Part shown: positions 1 to 7,074 of the stretch, in pieces
How positions within the stretch are numbered: position 1 is the first letter of the stretch
Layout: every line of letters begins with the position of its first letter
DNA from: JAWLCG01 sp041687295
GTDB taxonomy: Bacteria; Planctomycetota; Phycisphaerae; SM23-33; FEN-1343
Direction: 5' to 3'
DNA: 11,889 nucleotides
NCBI GenBank assembly: GCA_041687295.1
Contig: JAWLCG010000124.1
Span: forward strand, 1-11,889
Notes under the pieces: model-generated
What the model was told of the DNA's origin: nothing
Databases searched by the model: none
What the model saw: only the letters and a program-made list of their open reading frames with translations
Translations under genes and position numbers: made by a program

Positions 1-861
1 GTCTACTCGGTCGGGGCGATGCTGGTGTACTACACCTCGACCTTCATGGCCCACATCGGCACGGTCTTCTTCCCGTCCATGCAGCGGGCCGTCGCCCGGG
101 GTGAGATGGGCGAGGCGCGGTACCTGTACTTTCGGCAGGCACGGGTGGCGCTGGGGCTGGGCATTCCGGTCTACGTAGGCTTCATCCTGTTCGGGCGGTC
201 GTTCATCGGCCTGTGGATGGGCTGGCAGCAGTTCGGGGCCGAGTCAGTGGTGTTGGCCGGCACGGTGATGGCCATTCTGAGCGTCAACAAGCTGCTGCTC
301 ACCAGTCGGATCGGCCTGAACTCGCTGCTCAACGCCCTGGGGCGGGTGAAGTTCATCGCGGGCATCACCCTGATCGAGGCCGGCGTGAACCTGGGCCTGT
401 CGATCTTCTTCGTGATGGGGCTGGGCTGGGGCCTGGCGGGGGTGGCGGCCGGCACGCTGGCGGCCAACATCCTCGTTCGCGGCCTGCCGCTGCCCTGGTA
501 CGGGTGCCGCAAGGGCGGCATCCCGTTCCGCACCTACCTGCTGAAGATCGTCGCCATCGGCGCGGTCGCGACCGCGCTTTTCGTCAGCTGGTGCGCCCTG
601 GTGCTGTGGCTGGTGCCGGCGACGACGTGGGTGCGCTTTGGGCTGGCCGTGCTGATCGCCCTGGTCGGCTACGTGCCTATCGGCGGGCTGCTCGTGCTGC
701 CCCGGAGCGACCGGCGTCGCCTGTTGCGGGCCCTTCGGCTGGGCAGGTTCGCACCGGCCGAGCGGGCCAGTTCGCCCGCCAGAGCCGCCCGGCCTGACGA
801 GCAGCCGGTGCCGGCCTCGATCGGCGATTCTCTCGAGCCTGACGAGTACGACTCCGTGTGA
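1..861 (+). CDS. Polysaccharide flippase, Wzx/MVF type (5' truncated)
   Basis: The reading frame is open from the first base, so this is the last 286 residues of a longer protein; an internal ATG at 19 is not a credible start. It is very hydrophobic, with about seven predicted membrane helices (roughly residues 3-25, 49-70, 83-102, 118-137, 139-158, 183-208 and 213-236), followed by a charged cytoplasmic-looking tail of about 45 residues. The glycine-rich segment GLGWGLAGVAAGT before a helix is typical of the C-terminal half of Wzx/RfbX-like members of the MVF (MurJ/Wzx) superfamily, which usually have 12-14 helices. The inferred role is moving lipid-linked sugar repeat units across the inner membrane. 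The next gene begins 13 nt downstream, suggesting co-transcription. A MurJ-like lipid II flippase is less likely because of the neighbouring glycosyltransferase and exosortase genes. Confidence 0.82.
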   Translation, partial: VYSVGAMLVYYTSTFMAHIGTVFFPSMQRAVARGEMGEARYLYFRQARVALGLGIPVYVGFILFGRSFIGLWMGWQQFGAESVVLAGTVMAILSVNKLLLTSRIGLNSLLNALGRVKFIAGITLIEAGVNLGLSIFFVMGLGWGLAGVAAGTLAANILVRGLPLPWYGCRKGGIPFRTYLLKIVAIGAVATALFVSWCALVLWLVPATTWVRFGLAVLIALVGYVPIGGLLVLPRSDRRRLLRALRLGRFAPAERASSPARAARPDEQPVPASIGDSLEPDEYDSV

Positions 862-874
862 AAGGTCTGCTGTC

Positions 875-2395
875 ATGATCCTTCAGCCGCAACTCGTGCC
901 CTCCTGGCCGAAGCTGGCGTGGGTGGCCTGCCTGCCGCCGGCCGGGCGGGCCCTGCGCGTCCTGCACGGGCCCTGCGTGGAGGTCGCCGACGAGTGGTGC
1001 GTCGAGGCCGTCTGGGCCGGGCCCTACGCCGCGGGCGACTTCGACCGCACCGACCTGGTCTTCGGCTCGGGCGTGCGGGTGCGGGGGGACGAGGTGATCT
1101 TCGTCAGCTCCGGCACGACCTTCGACCGGTTGTCCGTCTATCGGTCAGAGCAGGGCCTCTGGATCGCCAACTCGCTGGCGGCCCTGCTGGCCGTCACGGG
1201 CCGACGGCTCGACGAGGCCCACGAGGGCTACCGCGCCGACCTGCAGTCGATCGTGCGGGGCCTGGACGACTACCAGCGCCACCTGCCCCTGGCCGAGGGC
1301 GGGCAGGTCGAGCTGGTCTACTGGCGCAACCTCGTCTGGACCGGCCAGCAACGGCTCGAGCTGGACAAGCCCGACACGGCCCCGGATTTCCCGGATTACG
1401 AGACCTACCGCGAGTTTCTGCGGACGACGGCCCGGCGGCTGGGCGAGAACCTCGCCAGCCCCGCCCGCGCCCATCGGGTGCGGGCCCTGTCGGGCATCTC
1501 CAGCGGCTATGACTCGACGGCGGCGGCCGTGGTGGCTCTGGATGCCGGCTGTCGGCAAACCGTCACCGTCAAGGACTCCGCGAGTCTCTGGCGCGGGTCG
1601 GATTCGGGCAAGCCCATCGCCGACGTGCTGGGCATGGCCTGCACCGAGTACCCCCGCAAGGCCACCCGGTACGAGGACGAGCTGGCCGTCTGGGCTGGCC
1701 AGGGCGACGCCAACCTGATGAACTGGGCCCAGTTCGATTATCCGGGCCCGGTGACGCTGTTTTTCACCGGCTGGCATGGTGAGAAGGTGTGGGACCGCGT
1801 CGAGCACGACCATCCTGACCCTTTCGTCCGCCGGGATGTGGGTTCTCTGAGCATGGCCGAGTATCGCCTGGTGCGGGGCTTTCTGCAGTGCCCGGTGCCC
1901 TTCTGGGGCGTGCGGCACAATCAGCAGTTGCGAGCCCTGACCCGCAGCGAGGCAATGCGGCCCTGGTGGATGGGCAAGGACTACGACAAGCCCCTGGCCC
2001 GGCGGATCATCGAGGAGGCCGGCGTGCCCCGGTCGCTGTTCGGGACGGTCAAGAAGAACATCTCGCACGCTCAGCCAGTGAACTGGCCCTACGACCCTGC
2101 ACTGAGCGATGCATTTCGTCGGTATCTGACCGAGCGGGGCTTCTGGGGGCCTTCGGCGTTGAGCATCGGGCTGCTCAACCTGTATGCGACAGCGGCGAAC
2201 CTGCTCTATCGCAATCTGCTCGGCCGGCTGGGCCACAAGCGGGGAACGCCATTCTGGCGTCGCCTGGCCATGCGCCGTTTGATGTTCTGTTGGGCCGTGG
2301 ACGCCCTCCGGGAGCATTACTCAAGAAACCTGCCAGCCGGGCCGATAAATTTCGATGAGGCGGGGTCGCGGTCGCAGTCGACCGGACAGCTATGA
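875..2395 (+). CDS. Asparagine-synthetase-like PP-loop protein without glutaminase cysteine
   Basis: This 506-residue protein starts at ATG 875 with AAAGG (861-865) nine bases upstream, overlapping the stop of the flippase gene. Its C-terminal half resembles the ATP-pyrophosphatase domain of asparagine synthetases. ISSGYDST (S209-T215) sits where the family has the SGGxDS ATP loop, with Ser replacing the first Gly. FTGWHGEK (297-304) corresponds to the usual GxGGDE stretch. The N-terminal half (about 1-190) keeps the look of a degenerate glutamine-amidotransferase fold (DRLSVYRS, then IANSLAALLAV), but residue 2 is Ile, so the catalytic N-terminal Cys is missing. It is shorter than the roughly 600-residue amidotransferase usual in XrtA/PEP-CTERM loci. 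It may activate a carboxylate on the polysaccharide for amidation with free ammonia or a partner's ammonia; the substrate is unknown. Family is fairly sure, function is not. Confidence 0.7.
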   Translation: MILQPQLVPSWPKLAWVACLPPAGRALRVLHGPCVEVADEWCVEAVWAGPYAAGDFDRTDLVFGSGVRVRGDEVIFVSSGTTFDRLSVYRSEQGLWIANSLAALLAVTGRRLDEAHEGYRADLQSIVRGLDDYQRHLPLAEGGQVELVYWRNLVWTGQQRLELDKPDTAPDFPDYETYREFLRTTARRLGENLASPARAHRVRALSGISSGYDSTAAAVVALDAGCRQTVTVKDSASLWRGSDSGKPIADVLGMACTEYPRKATRYEDELAVWAGQGDANLMNWAQFDYPGPVTLFFTGWHGEKVWDRVEHDHPDPFVRRDVGSLSMAEYRLVRGFLQCPVPFWGVRHNQQLRALTRSEAMRPWWMGKDYDKPLARRIIEEAGVPRSLFGTVKKNISHAQPVNWPYDPALSDAFRRYLTERGFWGPSALSIGLLNLYATAANLLYRNLLGRLGHKRGTPFWRRLAMRRLMFCWAVDALREHYSRNLPAGPINFDEAGSRSQSTGQL

Positions 2396-2549
2396 CGGGG
2401 CCTGAGTCAGCGGCTCTGGCCGAGCGAGACCTCCAGCGAACCGGCTGGCCCGTCGTTCAGGGCGTCTTGTTCCTGCTGTGGCGGGCAGCGCGGCCATGTA
2501 AGGCTTCGCAACGGTTTCCTGAGCCGCGGAAGAGTTGGGAGTGTCCGGT

Positions 2550-3854
2550 ATGACGGAGCCTGAGCAGGACCTGGACCAGCCGTTGCGGATTCTGCATCTC
2601 TCGGCCCTGCCGGTGTGGGCGATGCAGGGCAACGCCGGCATGCCGTCCCTACGCGAGACCCTGGCCGGCCATGTGCGGGCCGGCCACCGGGTGATCCTGG
2701 TCGTGCCGGGGTACAACCTGTTCTCCGGCGAGCCGGTCAGCGCCGAAGCCCCCGAGGGCATCGAGGTGCACCCGGCCCCGTGCAACTGGATTCCCCGCCT
2801 GCAGAAGCTCAAGTCGCTCGGCCGGCGCAAGGGCCGCGAGGAGTTGCCCTACGCGCTGCGCTGGCTGACGAACATGATCGCGTTCGTCCTGATGACACTC
2901 AGCCTGACCCGCGCCGCCCGCCGGGCCATCCGAGGCCGGCGGGGCCAGATCGACCTGGTCTACGCCCACAACCAGTACGCCGTGCTGGCTGGCCGACGGG
3001 TCGCCCGGAGCCTGGGCGTGCCGAACGTGGCGCGGCTGTACGGCACGTTCCTGGCCGACCTGATGAATCGCCCTCTGGTTCGCCTGCGGTACCCGACGGC
3101 GGCGGCGGGCTACCTCGTGCCCCATTCGCTGCTGATCTGCACCAACGACGGGACCCGCGGCGATCAGGTGGCCCGCAAGCTGGGCATCGACCTGTCGCGG
3201 TTCCGCTTCTGGCAGAACGGCGTGGACGTGCCCGCCGAGCCGGTCGCGATGACGCGCGAACAGGTGCAGGCCGACGCCCCGGCCCATCTCCGCCTGCAGA
3301 GCCGCTGGATCGTCAGCTGCTCTCGGCTGAGCTACTGGAAGCGGATCGATCGGATGATCCGGGCGGTCCATGCGGCCCGGCAGGCGGGTGTCGATTGCCA
3401 GCTGCTCGTCGCCGGCGACGGGCCCGAACAGGAGTCGCTCCAGGCCCTGACGGATGAACTGGGCGTGCAGGAGGACGTCGTGTGGCTCGGCGCGGTCTCG
3501 CACGACCGCGTCTGGGGTCTGATGCACCTGGCCGACGCGTTCATGATCACCAATGACGTGACCAACCGCTGCAATCCCCTCTACGAGGCCATGAGCACGC
3601 CGCTGCCGGTGGTGTCCGTCCGCGACCCCTCGACGGCCGACCTGCTGGAGCACGAGCACAACGCCCTGCTGGCCGACCCGGCCGATCAGGCCGCCCTGGA
3701 CCAGTGCCTGATCCGCGTGCTCCAGGACGCCGACCTGGCAGAGAGGCTCCGCGCGAACCAGCGCGAGCGGGCAGCGGCCTTCCAGAGCTGGCCCGAGCGG
3801 CTGGACATGGAGGTCCGCGAGCTCGAGTCGCTGGTGGCGGCACGGCGGACGTAG
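2550..3854 (+). CDS. Glycosyltransferase, GT4-like (GT-B fold)
   Basis: Encodes 434 residues from ATG 2550, chosen because GGGAG at 2537-2541 lies eight bases ahead; in-frame TTG 2535 and GTG 2541 are alternatives adding five or three residues. The N-terminal lobe shows the GT4 pattern of a glycine-containing loop (QGNAGMPSL) before a helix, then GHRVILVVPGY. The C-terminal lobe has SCSRLSYWKR (256-265), where the donor-phosphate-binding Arg/Lys are expected, GDGPE (289-293), and YEAMSTPLPVV with E346 as the glutamate just before the AMSxPLPVV turn. The residue eight before E346, usually the first Glu of the EX7E motif, is not Glu (Thr by position). It would transfer a sugar from a nucleotide donor onto a lipid-linked or polysaccharide acceptor on the cytoplasmic side; donor and acceptor cannot be read from sequence. 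The 154-nt gap before it holds no evident gene or promoter. Confidence 0.88.
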   Translation: MTEPEQDLDQPLRILHLSALPVWAMQGNAGMPSLRETLAGHVRAGHRVILVVPGYNLFSGEPVSAEAPEGIEVHPAPCNWIPRLQKLKSLGRRKGREELPYALRWLTNMIAFVLMTLSLTRAARRAIRGRRGQIDLVYAHNQYAVLAGRRVARSLGVPNVARLYGTFLADLMNRPLVRLRYPTAAAGYLVPHSLLICTNDGTRGDQVARKLGIDLSRFRFWQNGVDVPAEPVAMTREQVQADAPAHLRLQSRWIVSCSRLSYWKRIDRMIRAVHAARQAGVDCQLLVAGDGPEQESLQALTDELGVQEDVVWLGAVSHDRVWGLMHLADAFMITNDVTNRCNPLYEAMSTPLPVVSVRDPSTADLLEHEHNALLADPADQAALDQCLIRVLQDADLAERLRANQRERAAAFQSWPERLDMEVRELESLVAARRT

Positions 3855-3870
3855 AAATTCGAATGCCCGG

Positions 3871-3899
3871 TTGACAGACGTCCCCCTATACGATATCCC
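3871..3899 (+). promoter_or_regulatory. Candidate sigma-70-type promoter for the lyase gene
   Basis: TTGACA at 3871-3876 is a perfect -35 hexamer in an AT-richer interval between two genes. No equally good -10 follows: TATCCC (3894-3899) has a 17-nt spacer and GATATC (3892-3897) a 15-nt spacer, both poor matches. The location, 16 nt after the glycosyltransferase stop and about 110 nt before the lyase ATG, supports an independent promoter with a long leader. The weak -10 suggests it may need an activator. Confidence 0.4.
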
Positions 3900-3903
3900 C
3901 CTA
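3881..3903 (+). repeat. Paired direct repeat TCCCCCTA with 15-bp period
   Basis: The octamer TCCCCCTA occurs at 3881-3888 and again at 3896-3903, 15 bp start to start. The second copy runs into the 8-bp palindrome CCCTAGGG (3899-3906). The pair overlaps the spacer and -10 region of the candidate promoter. Two near-helically spaced identical octamers look like binding sites for a dimeric regulator, but the regulator is not identifiable here. Confidence 0.5.
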
Positions 3904-3942
3904 GGGTAGATTCAGGGACATGCACTACTCTGTGTGTGCTCG

Positions 3943-3958
3943 GCGCCTGCTCAGGCGC
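3943..3958 (+). other. Short hairpin in the lyase leader
   Basis: GCGCCT and AGGCGC form a perfect 6-bp stem around the tetraloop GCTC. It is in the presumed 5' untranslated leader, 53 nt before the lyase ATG. No T-run follows, so it is unlikely to be an intrinsic terminator for the upstream gene. It could be an mRNA-stabilising or attenuator element, or chance in GC-rich DNA. Confidence 0.35.
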
Positions 3959-3998
3959 TTCTGGAAAAATGGGCATCCGCCCGAGTCCTGTTGACCAT

Positions 3999-4004
3999 GG
4001 AGGG
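3999..4004 (+). promoter_or_regulatory. Ribosome binding site deciding the lyase start
   Basis: GGAGGG lies six bases before ATG 4011, a strong Shine-Dalgarno at ideal spacing. It fixes the start at 4011 rather than at in-frame GTG 3936, which would prepend 25 residues that do not look like a signal peptide. Confidence 0.8.
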
Positions 4005-4010
4005 TCGAAC

Positions 4011-5678
4011 ATGCTGCGCGCTTGCACCTGTGTTCTGCTGGCCTTGCTGGCCGGCCTGTCGGTTCCGGTGGTTTCTCTGGGGGGCATCGTGGCGTTTCCG
4101 GGGGCGGAGGGGTTCGGGGCGGCATCGGTGGGGGGGCGCGGGGGGCGTGTGCTGCATGTGACGAACCTCGACTCCAGCGGGGAGGGCAGCTTCGCCTGGG
4201 CGGCCGCCCAGAGCGGGCCGCGGACGATCGTCTTTGATGTCAGCGGTGTCATCAAGGGCAACGTGATCATCAAGGACTCGAACATCACCATCGCCGGCCA
4301 GACGGCCCCGGGGGCGGGCATCACGCTGGAGGGCCGGCTGATGAGCCAGTTCAGCAACTGGGATATGCCGGAGGGCAGTTCCAGTCGGCCCATGTACCAC
4401 GATCTCACGATCCGCCACCTGCGGATTCGACCGCCCCAGCCGGGCGGCTCCAACGGCGACTGCATCCAGATCACCGATGCCGACCGCGTCATCATCGACC
4501 ATGTCTCGGTGGCCTGGGGCAACGATGAGAACATCGACCTGTGCGCCAGCCGGGATGTGACGGTGCAGTGGACGACGATCGAGGAGTCGGATAACCACTA
4601 CTACCCCGATTCCACCACCACCGGAACGCACAACTTCGGGATGATCTTCGGCTACGAAGGCAAAAACATCTCGCTGCACCACAACCTCTTCGCCCATCAG
4701 CGGCGCCGCACGCCGCTGACCGGCGCCGAGCCGATGGACGAGGTCAACAACGTCATCTACAACTTCGGCGAGGGCGTCAGCTTCCATCCGCCGCACATGA
4801 ACCGCCAGCGGCCCGGCGAATACTTCCAGGCCAACATCGTGGGCAATTACTTCAAGGAAGGCCCCGATGGCCGCCAGAGCGACTACAGCGTCTATCGCGA
4901 CCCCGCGATCAACGGCAAGTACGCCGTGGTCTTCGACGGTGGCGACTCGAACTACTTCGACTACGCCGGCGGGTACCTTGCCCTGGCTGACGGCGACGGC
5001 CGCGTCCACCAGCATCCGGGCCGCACGCATGAGGAGGCGATTTCGCAGGTGCGGTTCGCCGCGCCTCAGGTGGTCACCACCAGCGCCGAGCAGGCGTATG
5101 AGGATGTGTTGGCCTACGCGGGCGCCTGGCCGCGGGACATCGTGACTGAGCGGACCATCCAGGAAGTCATGGACGGCACGGGCAGTTGGGGCAAGCACTT
5201 CCCGATGGAGGGCCTGATGGCGGGTCTGGTGGCTGGGGTGGCCCCGATCGACACCGACCGCGACGGCATCCCGGACGTCTGGGAGGAGGCCTTTGGCCTG
5301 GACCCGCTGGACCCGACCGACGGCAACGGCATCGTGCCGGCGGGCGTCTCGGCCAACGATCGCCACGCCGGCTACACCTGGCTGGAGTTCTACATCAACG
5401 ACCTGGCCGACCAGCTCGTCGGCGGTCCGGTTGTCGGCCCGATGCCCGGCGACGCAAACAGGGACGGCAAGGTCGATGACGCTGACCTGAGCATCCTGCT
5501 GGCTCGCTGGGGCCAGGCCGCCACCTGGATGGGCGGCGACTTCGACGGCGACGGCGTGGTCAACGACGAGGACCTCAGCGTGCTGCTGGCCAACTGGGGC
5601 ACCGGCACCGTGGCGGTGCCCGAGCCGGCCACGCTGGTCCTGCTGGGGCTGGGCCTGCTGGGCCTGGGCCGGCGGTAG
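4011..5678 (+). CDS. Secreted PL1 pectate-lyase-like protein with dockerin-like EF-hands and PEP-CTERM tail
   Basis: Encodes 555 residues. A signal peptide covers about residues 1-23 (MLRAC then a Leu/Val-rich core). The mature part opens with AFPGAEGFGA and GGRGGRVLHVTNLD, the usual start of the bacterial PL1-like pectate lyase family, which forms a right-handed parallel beta-helix. D163-H164 in VIIDHVSVAWG, D172, D176 and HHNLFAHQRRRTP (223-235, R233 the likely catalytic Arg) match the calcium and active-site regions. A calcium-type stretch DTDRDGIPD (414-422) follows, then two dockerin-like EF-hand loops (481-492 and 510-521), then VPEPATL (536-542), a Leu/Gly membrane helix and a terminal GRR: a complete PEP-CTERM signal for exosortase cleavage. 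It probably cleaves uronate-containing polysaccharide by beta-elimination at the cell surface. The exact substrate (pectin or the cell's own exopolysaccharide) is unknown. It appears to be its own transcription unit. Confidence 0.9.
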   Translation: MLRACTCVLLALLAGLSVPVVSLGGIVAFPGAEGFGAASVGGRGGRVLHVTNLDSSGEGSFAWAAAQSGPRTIVFDVSGVIKGNVIIKDSNITIAGQTAPGAGITLEGRLMSQFSNWDMPEGSSSRPMYHDLTIRHLRIRPPQPGGSNGDCIQITDADRVIIDHVSVAWGNDENIDLCASRDVTVQWTTIEESDNHYYPDSTTTGTHNFGMIFGYEGKNISLHHNLFAHQRRRTPLTGAEPMDEVNNVIYNFGEGVSFHPPHMNRQRPGEYFQANIVGNYFKEGPDGRQSDYSVYRDPAINGKYAVVFDGGDSNYFDYAGGYLALADGDGRVHQHPGRTHEEAISQVRFAAPQVVTTSAEQAYEDVLAYAGAWPRDIVTERTIQEVMDGTGSWGKHFPMEGLMAGLVAGVAPIDTDRDGIPDVWEEAFGLDPLDPTDGNGIVPAGVSANDRHAGYTWLEFYINDLADQLVGGPVVGPMPGDANRDGKVDDADLSILLARWGQAATWMGGDFDGDGVVNDEDLSVLLANWGTGTVAVPEPATLVLLGLGLLGLGRR

Positions 5679-5689
5679 GTCGGGGGCGA

Positions 5690-5717
5690 GCCCGCCCGGC
5701 GCTTCAGTTGGGCGGGC
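5690..5717 (+). terminator. GC-rich hairpin just after the lyase gene
   Basis: GCCCGCCC (5690-5697) and GGGCGGGC (5710-5717) form a perfect 8-bp stem with a 12-nt loop, starting 12 nt after the lyase stop codon. Position and stability suit a 3'-end or terminator structure. There is no T-tract after it, so it would be an atypical terminator or an mRNA-protecting stem. Confidence 0.45.
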
Positions 5718-5757
5718 GGGCGTCCGATAGAATAGCAGGCGACGGTCAGTGAATCCC

Positions 5758-5800
5758 TGGCGGCCGTGTCGTGTCCTTACCGGACGCGGCACGGCCGCTG
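5758..5800 (+). other. Long near-perfect intergenic hairpin (17-19 bp stem)
   Basis: Bases 5760-5776 pair with 5782-5798 along 17 positions, 15 Watson-Crick and two G-U, around the 5-nt loop TTACC; two further G-U pairs can extend it to 5758-5800. The outer nine pairs (GCGGCCGTG with CACGGCCGC) are perfect. It lies 80 nt after the lyase stop and about 160 nt before the FemAB-like start. No T-run follows on either strand. It may end lyase transcription, insulate the next operon, or be a structured RNA or protein-binding palindrome. Confidence 0.55.
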
Positions 5801-5871
5801 AGCCTATGCCCTTGGGCGGGCGGAGTTTCGCAGCGCCCATTGCGTCGGGCGGCCCTGGCGTGTAAGATGCG

Positions 5872-5914
5872 GAGCACGAATCGGGAGGGATCGGACCGGG
5901 CCATTCGTGTGCTC
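5872..5914 (+). other. Imperfect hairpin upstream of the FemAB-like gene
   Basis: GAGCACGAAT (5872-5881) can pair with ATTC-GT-GTGCTC (5903-5914), ten base pairs with a 2-nt bulge, enclosing a 21-nt GC-rich loop. It ends 49 nt before the FemAB-like ATG, so it could be part of that operon's leader. No promoter is clear in the 285-nt gap; the repeated 12-mer TTGGGCGGGCGG (5708-5719 and 5812-5823) is the only other structure seen there. Confidence 0.3.
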
Positions 5915-5963
5915 GTGACCCGCGGGCCCCACTGTCAGCGGTACCGGAAAGGGCGGTCCAGCC

Positions 5964-7034
5964 ATGCGCGATCCAGTTGGCACCCCATCGTCGACGCCCG
6001 CGGGGGCCGGCCTCGACGTCGAGGTCGCCCCTGAGCCGCCGGACTGGCGCGCCTTCCTGGCCGATCGGCCGGAGGCGACCGTCTTCCACGACCCCGCCTG
6101 GGGCGTCGTCATGCGCGAGGTGTACGGCAATCGGCCCTACTACCTGACGGCCCGGGCCGGCGGGCGGATCGTCGGCGTGCTGAGCCTGGTCTGCCAGCGG
6201 AGCCGGCTGTTCGGTACGCGCCTGTGCAGCGTGCCCTACCTCGACTCGGCCGGCGTGCTGGCCGAGGAGCCGGCCGCCACCGACGCGCTGCTGGCGGCGG
6301 CCGACGGGCTGCGGGGCGAGTTGGGCATCCCAGCCGTCGAGGTCCGCCAGGACGCCCCGCTGGCCGGCGATCGGCCGGTGCGGACCGACAAGGTCACCCT
6401 CGTGCTGGACCTGCCCGACTCGGCCGAGGCGCTCTGGGCGGGCTTCAAGCCCAAGCTGCGCAATCTGGTGCGCAAGCCTCAGAAGGCGGGTCTGGTCATC
6501 GAGGCCGGCGGCAGCGAACGGATGGGCGAGTTCCACGGCGTTTACGCCCGCACGATGCGCGACCTGGGCTCGCCGCCGCACGGCCGGCGGTTCTTCGACC
6601 GGCTGGCCGAGGCGTTGGGCGAGTCGGTTCGGCTGTTTGTCGTGCGGCAGGGCGAGCGGACGCTGGCGGCCGGCTTCGCCCTGACCGATCAGGGAGGCGT
6701 GCACGTGCCCTGGGCGGCTGCCGACTGGCGCTGCCGCGATACGGGGGCGAACATGCTGCTGTACTGGGCGATGCTCGAGGACGCGTGCGGGCGCGGGGCG
6801 GCGGCGTTCGACTTTGGCCGCAGCAGCCGTGGCTCGGGGACCTACCACTTCAAGACCCAGTGGGGTGCCCAGGAGCGGCCGTTGTACTGGCACTACCTGT
6901 TGGCCGAGGGCGCGGCCATGCCGGACCTGCGCCCCGACAGCCCCAAGTACCGGCTCTTCGTGAATCTCTGGCGCCGGCTGCCTGTGCCGATCGCCCGCGG
7001 CCTGGGCCCGGCGATCATCGGCCGGCTGAGTTGA
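5964..7034 (+). CDS. FemAB-like protein, XrtA/PEP-CTERM-associated type
   Basis: Encodes 356 residues from ATG 5964, with AAAGGG (5948-5953) ten bases upstream. It has the two-lobed GNAT-like FemAB layout: FHDPAWG (41-47) near the start, YYLTARAGGRIVGVLSL (59-75), a basic KPKLRNLVRKPQKAGL (162-177), and the C-terminal signature FDFGRSSRGSGTYHFKTQWG (282-301), followed by SPKYRLFVNLWRRLP (326-340). These match the FemAB family members that co-occur with exosortase A. Classical FemABX proteins add amino acids from aminoacyl-tRNA to peptidoglycan stem peptides. For the exosortase-associated branch the substrate is unproven, possibly an amino-acyl modification of the polysaccharide or wall that anchors it. 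No signal peptide is seen, so it is likely cytoplasmic. It leads a tight block with the exosortase gene (40-nt gap) and the TPR gene. Confidence 0.87.
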   Translation: MRDPVGTPSSTPAGAGLDVEVAPEPPDWRAFLADRPEATVFHDPAWGVVMREVYGNRPYYLTARAGGRIVGVLSLVCQRSRLFGTRLCSVPYLDSAGVLAEEPAATDALLAAADGLRGELGIPAVEVRQDAPLAGDRPVRTDKVTLVLDLPDSAEALWAGFKPKLRNLVRKPQKAGLVIEAGGSERMGEFHGVYARTMRDLGSPPHGRRFFDRLAEALGESVRLFVVRQGERTLAAGFALTDQGGVHVPWAAADWRCRDTGANMLLYWAMLEDACGRGAAAFDFGRSSRGSGTYHFKTQWGAQERPLYWHYLLAEGAAMPDLRPDSPKYRLFVNLWRRLPVPIARGLGPAIIGRLS

Positions 7035-7043
7035 CGGGACCCG

Positions 7044-7066
7044 AAGGAGGAGGCCGCGGCGGCGGC
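7044..7066 (+). promoter_or_regulatory. Displaced Shine-Dalgarno with intervening hairpin before the exosortase
   Basis: AAGGAGGAGG (7044-7053) is an excellent Shine-Dalgarno but ends 21 nt before ATG 7075, and there is no in-frame ATG, GTG or TTG between the upstream stop (7027-7029) and 7075. Between them GCCGC (7053-7057) and GCGGC (7062-7066) can form a 5-bp stem with a GGCG loop. Folding it would reduce the effective AGGAGG-to-ATG spacing to about 10 nt. Confidence 0.45.
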
Positions 7067-7074
7067 GATCAGCG

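Noticed and set aside
2396..2549. Possible short gene or terminator between the asparagine-synthetase-like and glycosyltransferase genes
   Set aside because: Only a 4-bp stem (2411-2422) and no convincing start with a ribosome binding site were found.
3936..4010. Upstream in-frame GTG start for the lyase
   Set aside because: It would place 25 non-hydrophobic residues before the signal peptide and has no good Shine-Dalgarno, whereas ATG 4011 has GGAGGG at six bases.
3943..4010. Sigma-54 type promoter upstream of the lyase
   Set aside because: Exosortase systems can use sigma-54, but no GG-N10-GC element with the expected TGGCAC and TTGC contexts was found in the leader.
5771..6034. A small + strand open frame of 87 codons between the lyase and FemAB-like genes
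   Set aside because: It starts inside the long hairpin, has no ribosome binding site, overlaps the FemAB-like start in another frame, and its Arg-rich translation resembles nothing.
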